Shown here: positions 1 through 5,670 of the stretch, piece by piece
Numbering within the stretch: position 1 is the stretch's first letter
Layout: the number at the start of each line of letters is the position of its first letter
Source: an uncultured Spirochaetales bacterium
GTDB lineage: Bacteria; Spirochaetota; Spirochaetia; Sphaerochaetales; Sphaerochaetaceae
NCBI GenBank assembly: GCA_949292445.1
Contig: CASEZU010000087.1
Coordinates: 1 to 5,670, forward strand
Direction of reading: 5' to 3'
Length of the DNA: 5,670 bases
Program-made: the position numbers and the translations under genes
The notes under the pieces: generated by a model
What the model was told of the DNA's origin: nothing
Databases searched by the model: none
What the model saw: the letters and a program-made list of their open reading frames with translations, nothing else

Positions 1-1
1 G

Positions 2-334
2 CTTCTGCAGCCGCTTGTGGAGAATGTCTTCAAACATGGACAGAATACTGACGGGAAAACAATCCGCATACGCATAACGACAGCTCTGGACCATGGTACG
101 CTGAGGCTCGAGTGTTCCAACGATGGCAGGGGCCTCGCTGAATCCGAACTCAGAGAGCTGCAGGAGATGATCATCAAAGCAAGGGAGAGCGAAGAAGAAT
201 CGAGGCATATCGGGCTGATAAATCTCTCGAGACGGCTTTTTATCGTATACGGGGACAGGAGCAGCGTAGAGATAAATTCCGGTCTGGAGACCGGATTCAC
301 GGTGAGGATAGAAATCAGGGAGGCTGCGGAATGA
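2..334 (+). CDS. Sensor histidine kinase, C-terminal ATP-binding domain (YesM/LytS type), 5'-truncated
   Basis: This is the last 110 codons of a histidine kinase; the reading frame is open through the left edge, so the sensor, membrane and phospho-acceptor histidine parts lie outside the window. What remains is a HATPase_c domain. The fragment opens with LLQPLVENVFKHG, the N box typical of the YesM/LytS (His_kinase) family, with the Mg-ATP-binding Asn at fragment residue 8. NDGRGL (residues 40-45) is the G1 box, and HIGLINLSRRL (70-80) is the G2-like loop with the G-L-x-N pattern of this family. The C-terminal beta strands end at ETGFTVRIEIRE. Members are usually membrane sensors that phosphorylate a LytR- or AraC-type response regulator. 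The stop codon overlaps the start of the following regulator by 4 bp (ATGA), so the two are almost certainly a cognate, translationally coupled pair. The signal sensed cannot be inferred. A GTG at 17 lies inside the N box and is not a real start. Confidence 0.93.
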   Translation, partial: LLQPLVENVFKHGQNTDGKTIRIRITTALDHGTLRLECSNDGRGLAESELRELQEMIIKARESEEESRHIGLINLSRRLFIVYGDRSSVEINSGLETGFTVRIEIREAAE

Positions 335-1053
335 AGATGCTGATTGCCGATGATGAGGAAGCCATAAGGCTTTCCATCAAGTACCTAGCCGATGCTGCGA
401 AACTCGGGATAAAGGAAGTATATGAGGCCGCGGACGGCAGTGAGGCGCTGGGGATAATAAGGTCCCAGCACATTGATATAGTCCTGACTGACATCTCAAT
501 GCCGGGAACTGACGGGATAGACCTGATGCGCGTCCTCAGAAAGGATTTCCCGGATATCAGGATAATCGTCATAAGCGGATACCAGAATTTTGACTATGCA
601 AGGGAATCATACAGGAATGGTGCCATGGACTATCTCCTGAAGCCGATAGATCCAGAACAGCTGAATTCCCTTTTAGCGAAAGCTGTTTCCCAGCTGGATC
701 CGGAAAAAGAGGAACTCAGGGGATATGAGGATGAGAATTTCCTTCTCCTGAAAGATTACATAGAAGAACACCATCAGGAAAACATAACCCTCCTCGGTCT
801 GGCGGAAAGATTCGGCTTCAATCCCTCCTATCTTTCCCGGCGGTTCAAGCAGAAGTTCGGCATCGGGATCATAGACTGCCTTGCAGAAGCGAGGATAAGG
901 CATGCGGCAAGCCTCCTCAGCAATACGGACCTTAGGATCTGCGACATAGCGAAACATGTAGGATACGATGATGAAAAGTATTTCAGCAGGGTATTCACAA
1001 GAGAAATGCACATGAATCCTAAGGAATACAGAAAAGTAAAGACAAAGGCCTGA
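331..1053 (+). CDS. YesN-type response regulator: REC domain plus AraC-family DNA-binding domain
   Basis: This is a 240-residue DNA-binding response regulator, complete at both ends. Residues 1-122 form a CheY-like receiver: acidic pair D7/D8, phospho-acceptor D54 in VLTDISMPGTDG, the Ser switch residue S82 (VISGY) and the conserved K104 in LLKPID. Residues about 135-237 form an AraC/XylS-type domain with two helix-turn-helix units: ITLLGLAERFGFNPSYLSRR, then LRICDIAKHVGYDDEKYFSR, ending in the family signature F-x-R...NPKEYR. The short length, with no long linker, is the compact form of the YesN group. A strong Shine-Dalgarno (AGGGAGG, 317-323, 7-nt spacing) inside the end of the kinase gene supports the ATG at 331. 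It is expected to be phosphorylated by the upstream kinase and to activate transcription, commonly of nearby transport or carbohydrate genes in this family. The target is not determinable here; the following transporter gene is the only candidate in view. Confidence 0.95.
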   Translation: MKMLIADDEEAIRLSIKYLADAAKLGIKEVYEAADGSEALGIIRSQHIDIVLTDISMPGTDGIDLMRVLRKDFPDIRIIVISGYQNFDYARESYRNGAMDYLLKPIDPEQLNSLLAKAVSQLDPEKEELRGYEDENFLLLKDYIEEHHQENITLLGLAERFGFNPSYLSRRFKQKFGIGIIDCLAEARIRHAASLLSNTDLRICDIAKHVGYDDEKYFSRVFTREMHMNPKEYRKVKTKA

Positions 1054-1120
1054 ATTCCAGCTGCGAAAATACGGGCAGAACCGCTTTCTCATCTCAACAT
1101 ACAGCGCATTTGAGAGTAGA

Positions 1121-2005
1121 ATGCCGGTTATTATGAAAGAACAGAAAGCATTGCTCTTGTTGCTCCTGACATCACTCATATGGGGATTTGCATTTGTGGC
1201 CCAGTCCGTATCCTCGGAGAGCGTGGGACCATTCACATTCAACGGCATAAGGATGCTCATCGGAGCTTTAGTTCTCGTGCCTTTCACCATCCCGGTCATG
1301 AGAAAGCACCGCGGAGACGGAACATACTGGAAGAAAGCGGTGAAGGGCGGAATCCTCTGCGGGCTCTGTCTCGGAACAGCAGCTGTCACCCAGCAGCTCG
1401 GCGTTGCGCTTTCGGGAGCCGGAAAGGGAGGATTCATCACCAGCCTCTACATCGTGATCGTGCCGTTCCTGTCACTTCTGACAGGCCAGAAGATCAGGAA
1501 GGCGATCTGGCTCAGCGCCGTGATGGCAGTGGCAGGAATGTACCTGCTCTCAATCGGAGAAGGCTTCTCGATATCGAAGGGGGACATCTATCTCATTCTC
1601 TGCTCCCTCCTCTTCGCCCTGCATATCATGGTCATCGACATTACAGGAAAGGACATAGACGGCATCGTGCTCTCATTCTTTCAGTTCCTCACAGCGGGAA
1701 TACTCTGCTCGGTCGGAATGATCTTCGAGAAGCCGGATGCCGGTGCGATACTCGAGGCCTGGCTTCCGATCCTCTATGCAGGTGCGTTCTCCTGCGGAAT
1801 CGCATACACGCTTCAGGTTGTCGGACAGAAATATGTGCGCCCCAGCCGTGCCGTGTTCACCCTCTCCCTTGAAAGCGTCTGGGCTGCAATCGGCGGAGCG
1901 CTCATACTCTCAGAGCGGCTCTCTGTGAAGGAGCTCATCGGCTGCGCACTCGTATTCGCAGCGGTTCTCATCGCAGAAATAGAGCCTCAGAAAAGCTCAA
2001 CATAA
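1121..2005 (+). CDS. EamA/DMT-superfamily inner-membrane transporter
   Basis: A 294-residue, highly hydrophobic protein with the two-repeat EamA (drug/metabolite transporter) layout. I count about ten membrane segments, near residues 9-29, 37-57, 73-93, 104-122, 128-146, 154-172, 182-203, 213-233, 243-264 and 270-286. Family-like stretches include the opening LIWGFAFVAQ, the first-repeat end SGAGKGGFITSLYIVIVPF, and RPSRAVFTLSLESVWAAIGG followed by a glutamate in LSERLS in the second repeat. Length is normal for the family (about 290-310). DMT proteins export or import amino acids, nucleobases, sugars or drugs; the substrate cannot be predicted. The start at 1121 follows a weak purine-rich stretch (GAGAG, 1112-1116). 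An in-frame ATG at 1133 (MKEQKA) is a possible alternative, but nothing resembling a Shine-Dalgarno lies before it. The gene is 67 bp after the response regulator with no visible terminator, so read-through is possible. Its last 19 bp overlap the 3' end of mutS2 on the opposite strand. Confidence 0.92.
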   Translation: MPVIMKEQKALLLLLLTSLIWGFAFVAQSVSSESVGPFTFNGIRMLIGALVLVPFTIPVMRKHRGDGTYWKKAVKGGILCGLCLGTAAVTQQLGVALSGAGKGGFITSLYIVIVPFLSLLTGQKIRKAIWLSAVMAVAGMYLLSIGEGFSISKGDIYLILCSLLFALHIMVIDITGKDIDGIVLSFFQFLTAGILCSVGMIFEKPDAGAILEAWLPILYAGAFSCGIAYTLQVVGQKYVRPSRAVFTLSLESVWAAIGGALILSERLSVKELIGCALVFAAVLIAEIEPQKSST

Positions 2006-4269
2006 GTCTTGCCCATTCCCCCGTCCTCGGGGCGGGCAAAACGGTAGTCCTTCACTTCCCTTCTCTTCTTCAGGTATTCATGGATGCCGCGCGAGAGGAT
2101 CCCGTCTCCGTATCCGTGGATTATCGAGAAGGATGGAAGGGATGAGAGGATCGCAGCCTCCAGCTGGTCCTCAACCCTCCTCGTGGCCTCCTCGAGCGTA
2201 AGTCCCCTGACATCGATCGTATAGTCTGCCTTCTTCGCAGATACTCCATACTCAACGCTGGCTTTCCTCTCATCCCTGGGGGCGAGGCGGATCATGCTTC
2301 TCCTGACATCCATTCTCAGCCCGTTCTCGAGAGAGACAGTGACGGAGCTGCCCTTGACGGCAAGGACCTTCCCCCTTGTTGCCGCGCTTCCGCAGAGAAC
2401 TTCATCACCAGGATTAAGGACTGCATCATCAGCGATGCTCTCCTCCTCTTCCCTGACAAGGCTCTCCTCCCTCTTCTTCTCATCCTCAACGGATTTGATA
2501 TAACTCTTGACCCTCTTCGTCTTCTCAGGAGTGAGATTGCCTGTCCTGACATCCATGACGAGGCGCTCAAGCTCCCTGCGCGTCTGGCGGAGGTACTGGT
2601 TTATCTCCCGAACCCCTTCCTTCCTCAGCTCGTTCTCCTTTCTCTCGAGTTCTTTCTCCCTCTTCTCATACTCCGCGGCAGCACGCTCCTCCTTCTTCTT
2701 GAGGATGCCTATTTCGGTGATCTTCCGGTCCAGTGCCCTTTCCTTGGAAATAAGCGCCTTGATGATCCTGCCTGCGGTGGCATCCCCTCCCCTGAGTTCC
2801 AGTGCCGCGGCATCGGTGATCTCCCTGGGGATCCTCATTCTGACAGCTGTGGCTATGGCATGGCTGTCTCCCGGTATTCCCTCAAGCACCCTGTATGTCG
2901 GCATGCCGGACTTCTCATCGAATTCCATCGAGGCATTCATCATGCCGTCTTCTGAGTAGGCAAAGCTCTTCACCTGCGAGTAATGGGATGTTATGCAGGT
3001 CAGGGCAGCATGCCTGGAAAAATAGCTGAGCATCGAGCGCGATAATGCGGCACCTTCCTCCGGATCGGTCCCCGACCCCAGCTCGTCTAGGATCACGAGA
3101 GAATCATCGTCGATGCTGCGGCAGATTGAGGCGATGTTCTTCATATGCGAGGAGAACGTGGAGGCAGAGTCCAGGATAGACTGCCCGTCCCCGATATCTG
3201 TGAAGACTGATGAATAGAGGGGCATCACCGAATGATCATCGGCGGGAATGTAGCCTGATATCTGATTCAGCAGCGAAAGCAGCGCGATCGTCTTCATCGT
3301 CACCGTCTTTCCTCCTGCATTCGCGCCTGAAAGCACAAGCGCCTTCACATCGCTAGGGAGCTTTATGGTGATCGGCACAGCACTCTCACCGAGGAGCGGA
3401 TGGCGTGCCGCAATCAGCGAAAGCGTCTTGCCTTCACGCGGATGAGCAGCCTTCACGCGCCTTGCCCAGAGCGCGAACGAATAATGGAAATCAAAATCCA
3501 CCACAACCTCGAGCATATCGCGGAGCACCGGCACTAGATGGCGGACCTTGTCCGAGAGATCATGGAGTATCCTGGCCTTCTCGGCCCTGATGCGCTCCTC
3601 GGCTATCACAGCCTCATTGTTCAGGGCCATCAGCTCCTGAGGTTCTGCAAAAAGCGTGTTCCCGGAGGCCGAGGCTCCGGAGATGTAGCAGCCGCTGTCC
3701 CTCTTCTGGTCACTCCTGATCGGAATCACGACACGCTCATTGCGGAACATCGCCTCACTCTGCTGGACGAGAGCACGGTGATCAGCAATATATCTGGAGG
3801 AGAAACGTACACGCTCAGCCCTAATCTCATCGCGCTTTCTTATGAGCGGCAGCAGCCGTGGATGGTCCTCATGGACATTACCTTCCATATCGAGGGAGGA
3901 GAGGATCTCCTCCGAAAGCTGCCTGTCCTCATCATGGATCTCATCTTCCTTCTCAAGGAATACAAGCATGCCGATATAGGAATAAAGGAACTCGCCTGCT
4001 CTGTAGACACTCTCGCCGGGAAGATCCGCATGGGTCTTCTCCACATAACTGAAAATATCTGATACAGGAGGAAACGGATCCGGCGCTTCCCCTGACAGGA
4101 GATTCATGTATTTCTCTATCCTGGCAGCCCTTTCCTCGATCACTGCCCTGTCGGAAGTGACAAGTGATGGCGTGATCCTCTCCCGGCCTTCAGGAGAAAG
4201 CGCGCTGCGGCGGATCATGTCCAGAACCTTGTCCAGTTCCGTATCCTTTACTGTTCTCTCTGCAATCAT
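1987..4269 (-). CDS. mutS2: MutS2: MutS-like ATPase with C-terminal Smr nuclease domain
   Basis: A 760-residue protein, close to the usual MutS2 length (about 780). The N-terminal part (1-300) is the MutS core/lever-like region, with the family motifs SALSPEGRERI (22-32) and YISGASASGNTLFAEP (195-210). The ABC-type ATPase follows: Walker A GANAGGKT (315-322, K321), then DIGDGQSILDSASTFSSHM (358-376), Walker B VILDELGSGTDPEEG (392-406, D395/E396) and the H-loop TSHYSQVK (427-434). A charged coiled coil spans about 505-610, a KOW-like segment 617-662, and the Smr domain 680-760 with IDVRG (D686, R688) and IIHGYGDG (H718). It lacks the MutS mismatch-recognition domain, as expected of MutS2. In characterised relatives it suppresses recombination and/or splits collided ribosomes. 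The ATG at 4269 is preceded by AGGA 10 nt upstream and overlaps the rsgA stop as ATGA, so the two are probably coupled. The Walker A loop departs from the more usual GPNTGGKT; K and T are kept, so ATP binding is likely intact. Confidence 0.97.
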   Translation of the reverse strand: MIAERTVKDTELDKVLDMIRRSALSPEGRERITPSLVTSDRAVIEERAARIEKYMNLLSGEAPDPFPPVSDIFSYVEKTHADLPGESVYRAGEFLYSYIGMLVFLEKEDEIHDEDRQLSEEILSSLDMEGNVHEDHPRLLPLIRKRDEIRAERVRFSSRYIADHRALVQQSEAMFRNERVVIPIRSDQKRDSGCYISGASASGNTLFAEPQELMALNNEAVIAEERIRAEKARILHDLSDKVRHLVPVLRDMLEVVVDFDFHYSFALWARRVKAAHPREGKTLSLIAARHPLLGESAVPITIKLPSDVKALVLSGANAGGKTVTMKTIALLSLLNQISGYIPADDHSVMPLYSSVFTDIGDGQSILDSASTFSSHMKNIASICRSIDDDSLVILDELGSGTDPEEGAALSRSMLSYFSRHAALTCITSHYSQVKSFAYSEDGMMNASMEFDEKSGMPTYRVLEGIPGDSHAIATAVRMRIPREITDAAALELRGGDATAGRIIKALISKERALDRKITEIGILKKKEERAAAEYEKREKELERKENELRKEGVREINQYLRQTRRELERLVMDVRTGNLTPEKTKRVKSYIKSVEDEKKREESLVREEEESIADDAVLNPGDEVLCGSAATRGKVLAVKGSSVTVSLENGLRMDVRRSMIRLAPRDERKASVEYGVSAKKADYTIDVRGLTLEEATRRVEDQLEAAILSSLPSFSIIHGYGDGILSRGIHEYLKKRREVKDYRFARPEDGGMGKTYVELF
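2009..2039 (+). other. GC-rich hairpin just downstream of the transporter stop codon
   Basis: TTGCCC (2009-2014) can pair with GGGCAA (2034-2039), and inside it CCCC (2018-2021) with GGGG (2029-2032), leaving a 7-nt loop and a small internal loop. It starts three bases after the transporter TAA. On neither strand is it followed by a T run (AAAACGG on plus, GACTTATG on minus), so it is not a canonical intrinsic terminator. It might protect the transporter mRNA 3' end or act with Rho. The same bases encode the last residues of MutS2, whose codon constraints (Pro/Asp/Gly-rich) could produce the hairpin by chance. Confidence 0.3.
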
Positions 4270-5171
4270 TTCTTTCTGTTCCTGAGATAAGCAGGCTTAC
4301 GCTCTTCCAGCGCCTGCAGGATGCGCAGATAGCTCTCATAGCGCTCTTCAGACACAGCGCCTGAATCCAGCAGTTCAGGCACAGAGCATCCATCCTCTCC
4401 CCTGTGAAGACAGCCGGAATACGCGCAGACAGCTGAGCTGAGTTCCGGGAAAGCCTCCTTCACCAGCGCCGCATCCTCGAAAGGCACCTCGATCTCCCTG
4501 ACACCGGGTGTGTCGATCACGGCAATGCCGTCCTTCTCTATATAGAGGGAATGGTTCGTCGTATGCCGGCCTCTGTTGTATTTCTCCGATACTTCCCCTG
4601 TCCGCTGCCCGGCATCGAGGAGTGTGTTGATCAGAGTCGATTTCCCGACTCCGCTCTGCCCGACAAATGCCGTAATACCTGTCCTCAGCCTTTCACGGAG
4701 CTCTTCAAGCCCCTCCCCTGTAACAGATGAGACAGGAATGACAGGAAAGCCGAGACGGCTGTAAAGCTCAAGAGACTCATCCACCCCCTGATCAGCCTTA
4801 TTGGCAATGATGATCACCTCAGCACCGCGGGAACAGGCAATGGCCCTGTCCAGGAATCGCGGCCTGAACGGAGGTGATGACGATGAGACTACGATGGCCG
4901 TCCTGTCCTGATTGGAGGCGATGGTCTGATTCATCTCCTTCTTCACATTCCACCGGCAGAACGCACTTTTCCTCTCCTCGACTGAGACGATGAGGGCTTC
5001 CGATGCCGAATAAGGCTCACCGACAGCTATGTCGCCGACAGCGACAGGATTGTACTCCGCCTCTTCCTTCTTCATCACCTTGCCCTTTATCCTCGCGGTA
5101 TAGGTGACGCCGTCATCCAGGGAGTACGCCGTATATATATTGTTGATAGCCCTGCGAATCTGGAAGCGCAT
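4266..5171 (-). CDS. rsgA: RsgA, circularly permuted ribosome small-subunit maturation GTPase
   Basis: A 301-residue GTPase of the YjeQ/RsgA (YloQ) family, which binds the late 30S subunit and, on GTP hydrolysis, helps release assembly factors. An N-terminal OB-fold (about 1-70, opening INNIYTAY) is followed by a GTPase core in the permuted order that defines the family: G4 NKAD (124-127), G5 SSVTGEG (148-154), G1 GQSGVGKST (171-179), G2 GRHTT (201-205), G3 DTPG (220-223). The C-terminal zinc motif is complete: C249-x4-C254-x-H256-x5-C262. The frame is open upstream to an ATG at 5351, giving 361 residues, but I choose the ATG at 5171. Homologous proteins begin right before the INNIYT-like strand, the extra 60 residues look like translated AT-rich spacer, and the candidate promoter would start transcription downstream of 5351. 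A purine-rich GGCGGCGGG sits 6 nt before 5171; another in-frame ATG is at 5201. The stop overlaps the mutS2 start by 4 bp. Confidence 0.95.
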   Translation of the reverse strand: MRFQIRRAINNIYTAYSLDDGVTYTARIKGKVMKKEEAEYNPVAVGDIAVGEPYSASEALIVSVEERKSAFCRWNVKKEMNQTIASNQDRTAIVVSSSSPPFRPRFLDRAIACSRGAEVIIIANKADQGVDESLELYSRLGFPVIPVSSVTGEGLEELRERLRTGITAFVGQSGVGKSTLINTLLDAGQRTGEVSEKYNRGRHTTNHSLYIEKDGIAVIDTPGVREIEVPFEDAALVKEAFPELSSAVCAYSGCLHRGEDGCSVPELLDSGAVSEERYESYLRILQALEERKPAYLRNRKK

Positions 5172-5218
5172 CAGTGACCCGCCGCCGGATGGACGCAGCA
5201 TTCTGTAACGTTCATCAT
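5171..5218 (-). other. Possible 15-codon leader ORF overlapping the rsgA start
   Basis: On the minus strand an ORF beginning with a double ATG encodes MMNVTECCVHPAAGH and ends in TGA, whose final A is the first base of the rsgA ATG (a TGATG junction). The only good Shine-Dalgarno upstream of rsgA, GGAGG at 5231-5235, lies 12 nt before the first ATG and 15 nt before the second. That is a little long but usable, whereas the rsgA ATG has only GGCGGG near it. Translation of the short ORF could feed ribosomes onto rsgA by termination-reinitiation. The arrangement is seen directly; translation of the peptide is inference, and an ORF this short can occur by chance. The peptide has no recognised family and no obvious run of a single amino-acid codon, so a classical attenuation leader is not indicated. 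Confidence 0.25.
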
Positions 5219-5321
5219 CCTTATGATTATCCTCCAATAACCCCCTGATAGCCAACCCACCGGAAGAATCAGGAGAATACAATGAAAAACATAAGTTTCT
5301 ATATAAAATATATGCCTTAAT

Positions 5322-5351
5322 AATATCTTTAATCACATGGTTGACTATCAA
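5322..5351 (-). promoter_or_regulatory. Candidate sigma70-type promoter for rsgA-mutS2
   Basis: Read on the minus strand, TTGATA (5351-5346, five of six matches to TTGACA) is followed after 18 nt by GATATT (5327-5322, four of six to TATAAT) in an AT-rich stretch. Transcription would begin near 5315, leaving about 145 nt of leader before the rsgA ATG at 5171. Nearby TATTAT and TATATT hexamers are alternative -10 elements, so the exact promoter is uncertain in such AT-rich DNA. Confidence 0.35.
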
Positions 5352-5370
5352 TCAGGTATGCTTGTAATAC
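5341..5370 (+). promoter_or_regulatory. Candidate rightward promoter overlapping the rsgA promoter
   Basis: TTGACT (5341-5346, five of six to TTGACA), an 18-nt spacer and TAATAC (5365-5370) on the plus strand. It would drive the gene that starts at the right edge, with a long leader of more than 200 nt if that gene begins at 5600. The -35 element shares the near-palindrome TTGACTATCAA (5341-5351) with the leftward candidate promoter. Support is sequence resemblance only. Confidence 0.3.
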
Positions 5371-5599
5371 TGATATACACTTGAAAATAATTCGATACAC
5401 AATGAAATATTCATATCATACCGCTGTAGCTGTATCATAAATAACTTAAGAAGTATGGAAACGAATGCAAACAATGCGGGTTCCTATCATTAATACTGCT
5501 GTGATAAGCAGAAAGCAAAGCGAAAGAACATATTATCATATCATTTCAGGCTTTTTCCGCATCATTGACAATACAGCTTCTCTATCGGAACATTCAGAT

Positions 5600-5670
5600 A
5601 TGTTCTCACTCAAGCGCTGCCAGTATCCAGAGTGCACAGCCTACGCCTTCGACGGCGGAGAATTCTGCTA
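5600..5670 (+). CDS. Start of an unidentified cysteine-motif (zinc-finger-like) protein, 3'-truncated
   Basis: The last 71 bases form an open frame from ATG 5600 that runs off the window. The predicted start has basic residues K5/R6, then CQYPECTAYAFDGGEFC, that is C7-x4-C12-x10-C23, with the next codon beginning TA, most simply Tyr. Spacing and the aromatic/glycine pattern resemble small zinc-binding modules of the C-x4-C-x10-C-x2-H kind, but the fourth ligand is beyond the edge and I cannot name a family. Third codon positions are rich in G/C from 5600 on (TTC, CTC, AAG, CGC, TGC, GCC, TAC, GAC, GGC), matching the neighbouring genes and unlike the AT-rich spacer before it; this is the main reason to believe it. 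A weak GGAA lies about 10 nt before the ATG. Upstream in-frame ATGs at 5465 and 5474 would add some 45 residues of non-coding-looking sequence. Direction is divergent from rsgA. Confidence 0.45.
   Translation, partial: MFSLKRCQYPECTAYAFDGGEFC

Larger units (their letters stand above)
5172..5599. other. AT-rich intergenic region between rsgA and the right-edge gene
   Basis: About 430 bases that I read as mostly non-coding, with the most AT-rich part from roughly 5280 to 5470 in contrast to the rest of the window. It contains the rsgA leader with the GGAGG (5231-5235) and short ORF, the divergent promoter-like pair (5322-5370), a GCTGTA tandem pair (5423-5434) and scattered TCATATCAT copies (for example in 5411-5419 and 5536-5544). 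I find no tRNA, no intrinsic terminator and no riboswitch class I can recognise. A plus-strand frame is open from 5450 (ATGs at 5465 and 5474) into the right-edge gene, but its composition before 5600 does not look coding. Confidence 0.6.

Noticed and set aside
673..1440. A 255-codon open frame on the minus strand opposite the regulator and transporter genes
   Set aside because: It lies antisense to two convincing genes, contains no recognisable domain and has a Pro/Ser/Phe-rich composition typical of a shadow frame.
1180..1872. A 230-codon plus-strand frame inside the transporter gene
   Set aside because: It is Arg/His/Pro-rich out-of-frame reading of the EamA coding sequence, with no independent support.
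2009..2039. Intrinsic (Rho-independent) terminator between the convergent genes
   Set aside because: The hairpin is present, but neither strand has the T run that should follow it.
3538..4062. A 174-codon open frame on the plus strand inside mutS2
   Set aside because: It is antisense to conserved MutS2 coding sequence and its translation matches no family I know; the open frame follows from mutS2 codon usage.
5565..5593. Perfect TTGACA at 5565-5570 just before the right-edge gene
   Set aside because: At 17-18 nt downstream there is only GAACAT/AACATT, a poor -10, and transcription would start at or past the proposed ATG.
5450..5599. Upstream in-frame extension of the right-edge gene from ATG 5465 or 5474
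   Set aside because: The segment is AT-rich with no third-position bias, unlike the sequence after 5600. It cannot be fully excluded without the rest of the gene and its homologues.

Overview
The window looks like a piece of a bacterial chromosome with fairly balanced base composition. Its genes are tightly packed, with ATGA stop/start overlaps, and favour AGG/AGA arginine and ATA/ATC isoleucine codons. The RsgA protein carries an 'SPPFRPRFLDRA' stretch that I associate from memory with spirochaete (Treponema/Sphaerochaeta-like) RsgA proteins. The MutS2 and YesM/YesN-type two-component genes would also fit a host-associated spirochaete or an anaerobic Firmicute. The taxonomic call is tentative. 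No tRNA, rRNA, CRISPR array, insertion sequence or prophage gene is visible.

Left part, plus strand (1-2005): the 3' end of a YesM/LytS-type sensor histidine kinase is followed, with a 4-bp ATGA overlap, by a YesN-type response regulator (REC plus AraC-type HTH). After a 67-bp gap with no visible terminator comes a ten-helix EamA/DMT-family transporter. The kinase and regulator form a two-component pair. The transporter may be co-transcribed with them or be a target, but its substrate cannot be read from sequence.

Centre and right, minus strand (5171 down to 1987): rsgA (circularly permuted 30S-assembly GTPase) is followed by mutS2 (MutS-like ATPase with a C-terminal Smr domain), also with an ATGA overlap. 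Both families act on ribosomes: RsgA in late 30S maturation, MutS2 in resolving collided ribosomes and/or suppressing recombination. A coupled ribosome-maintenance operon is therefore a reasonable reading. mutS2 and the transporter gene converge and overlap by 19 bp at their 3' ends. A GC-rich hairpin lies just past the transporter stop, inside the end of mutS2.

Right end (5172-5599): an AT-rich, apparently non-coding region between rsgA and a rightward gene start at the window edge. It holds promoter-like sequences in both directions that share a near-palindromic TTGACTATCAA core, and a possible 15-codon leader ORF ending on the rsgA start. The last ~70 bases regain coding-like composition. 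They encode the start of a cysteine-rich protein (C-x4-C-x10-C, zinc-finger-like) that runs off the window and that I could not assign to a family.

Nothing here amounts to a clearly new multi-gene system. The items most worth checking are the truncated Cys-motif gene, the coupled rsgA-mutS2 pair with its possible leader ORF, and the unusual MutS2 Walker A loop.
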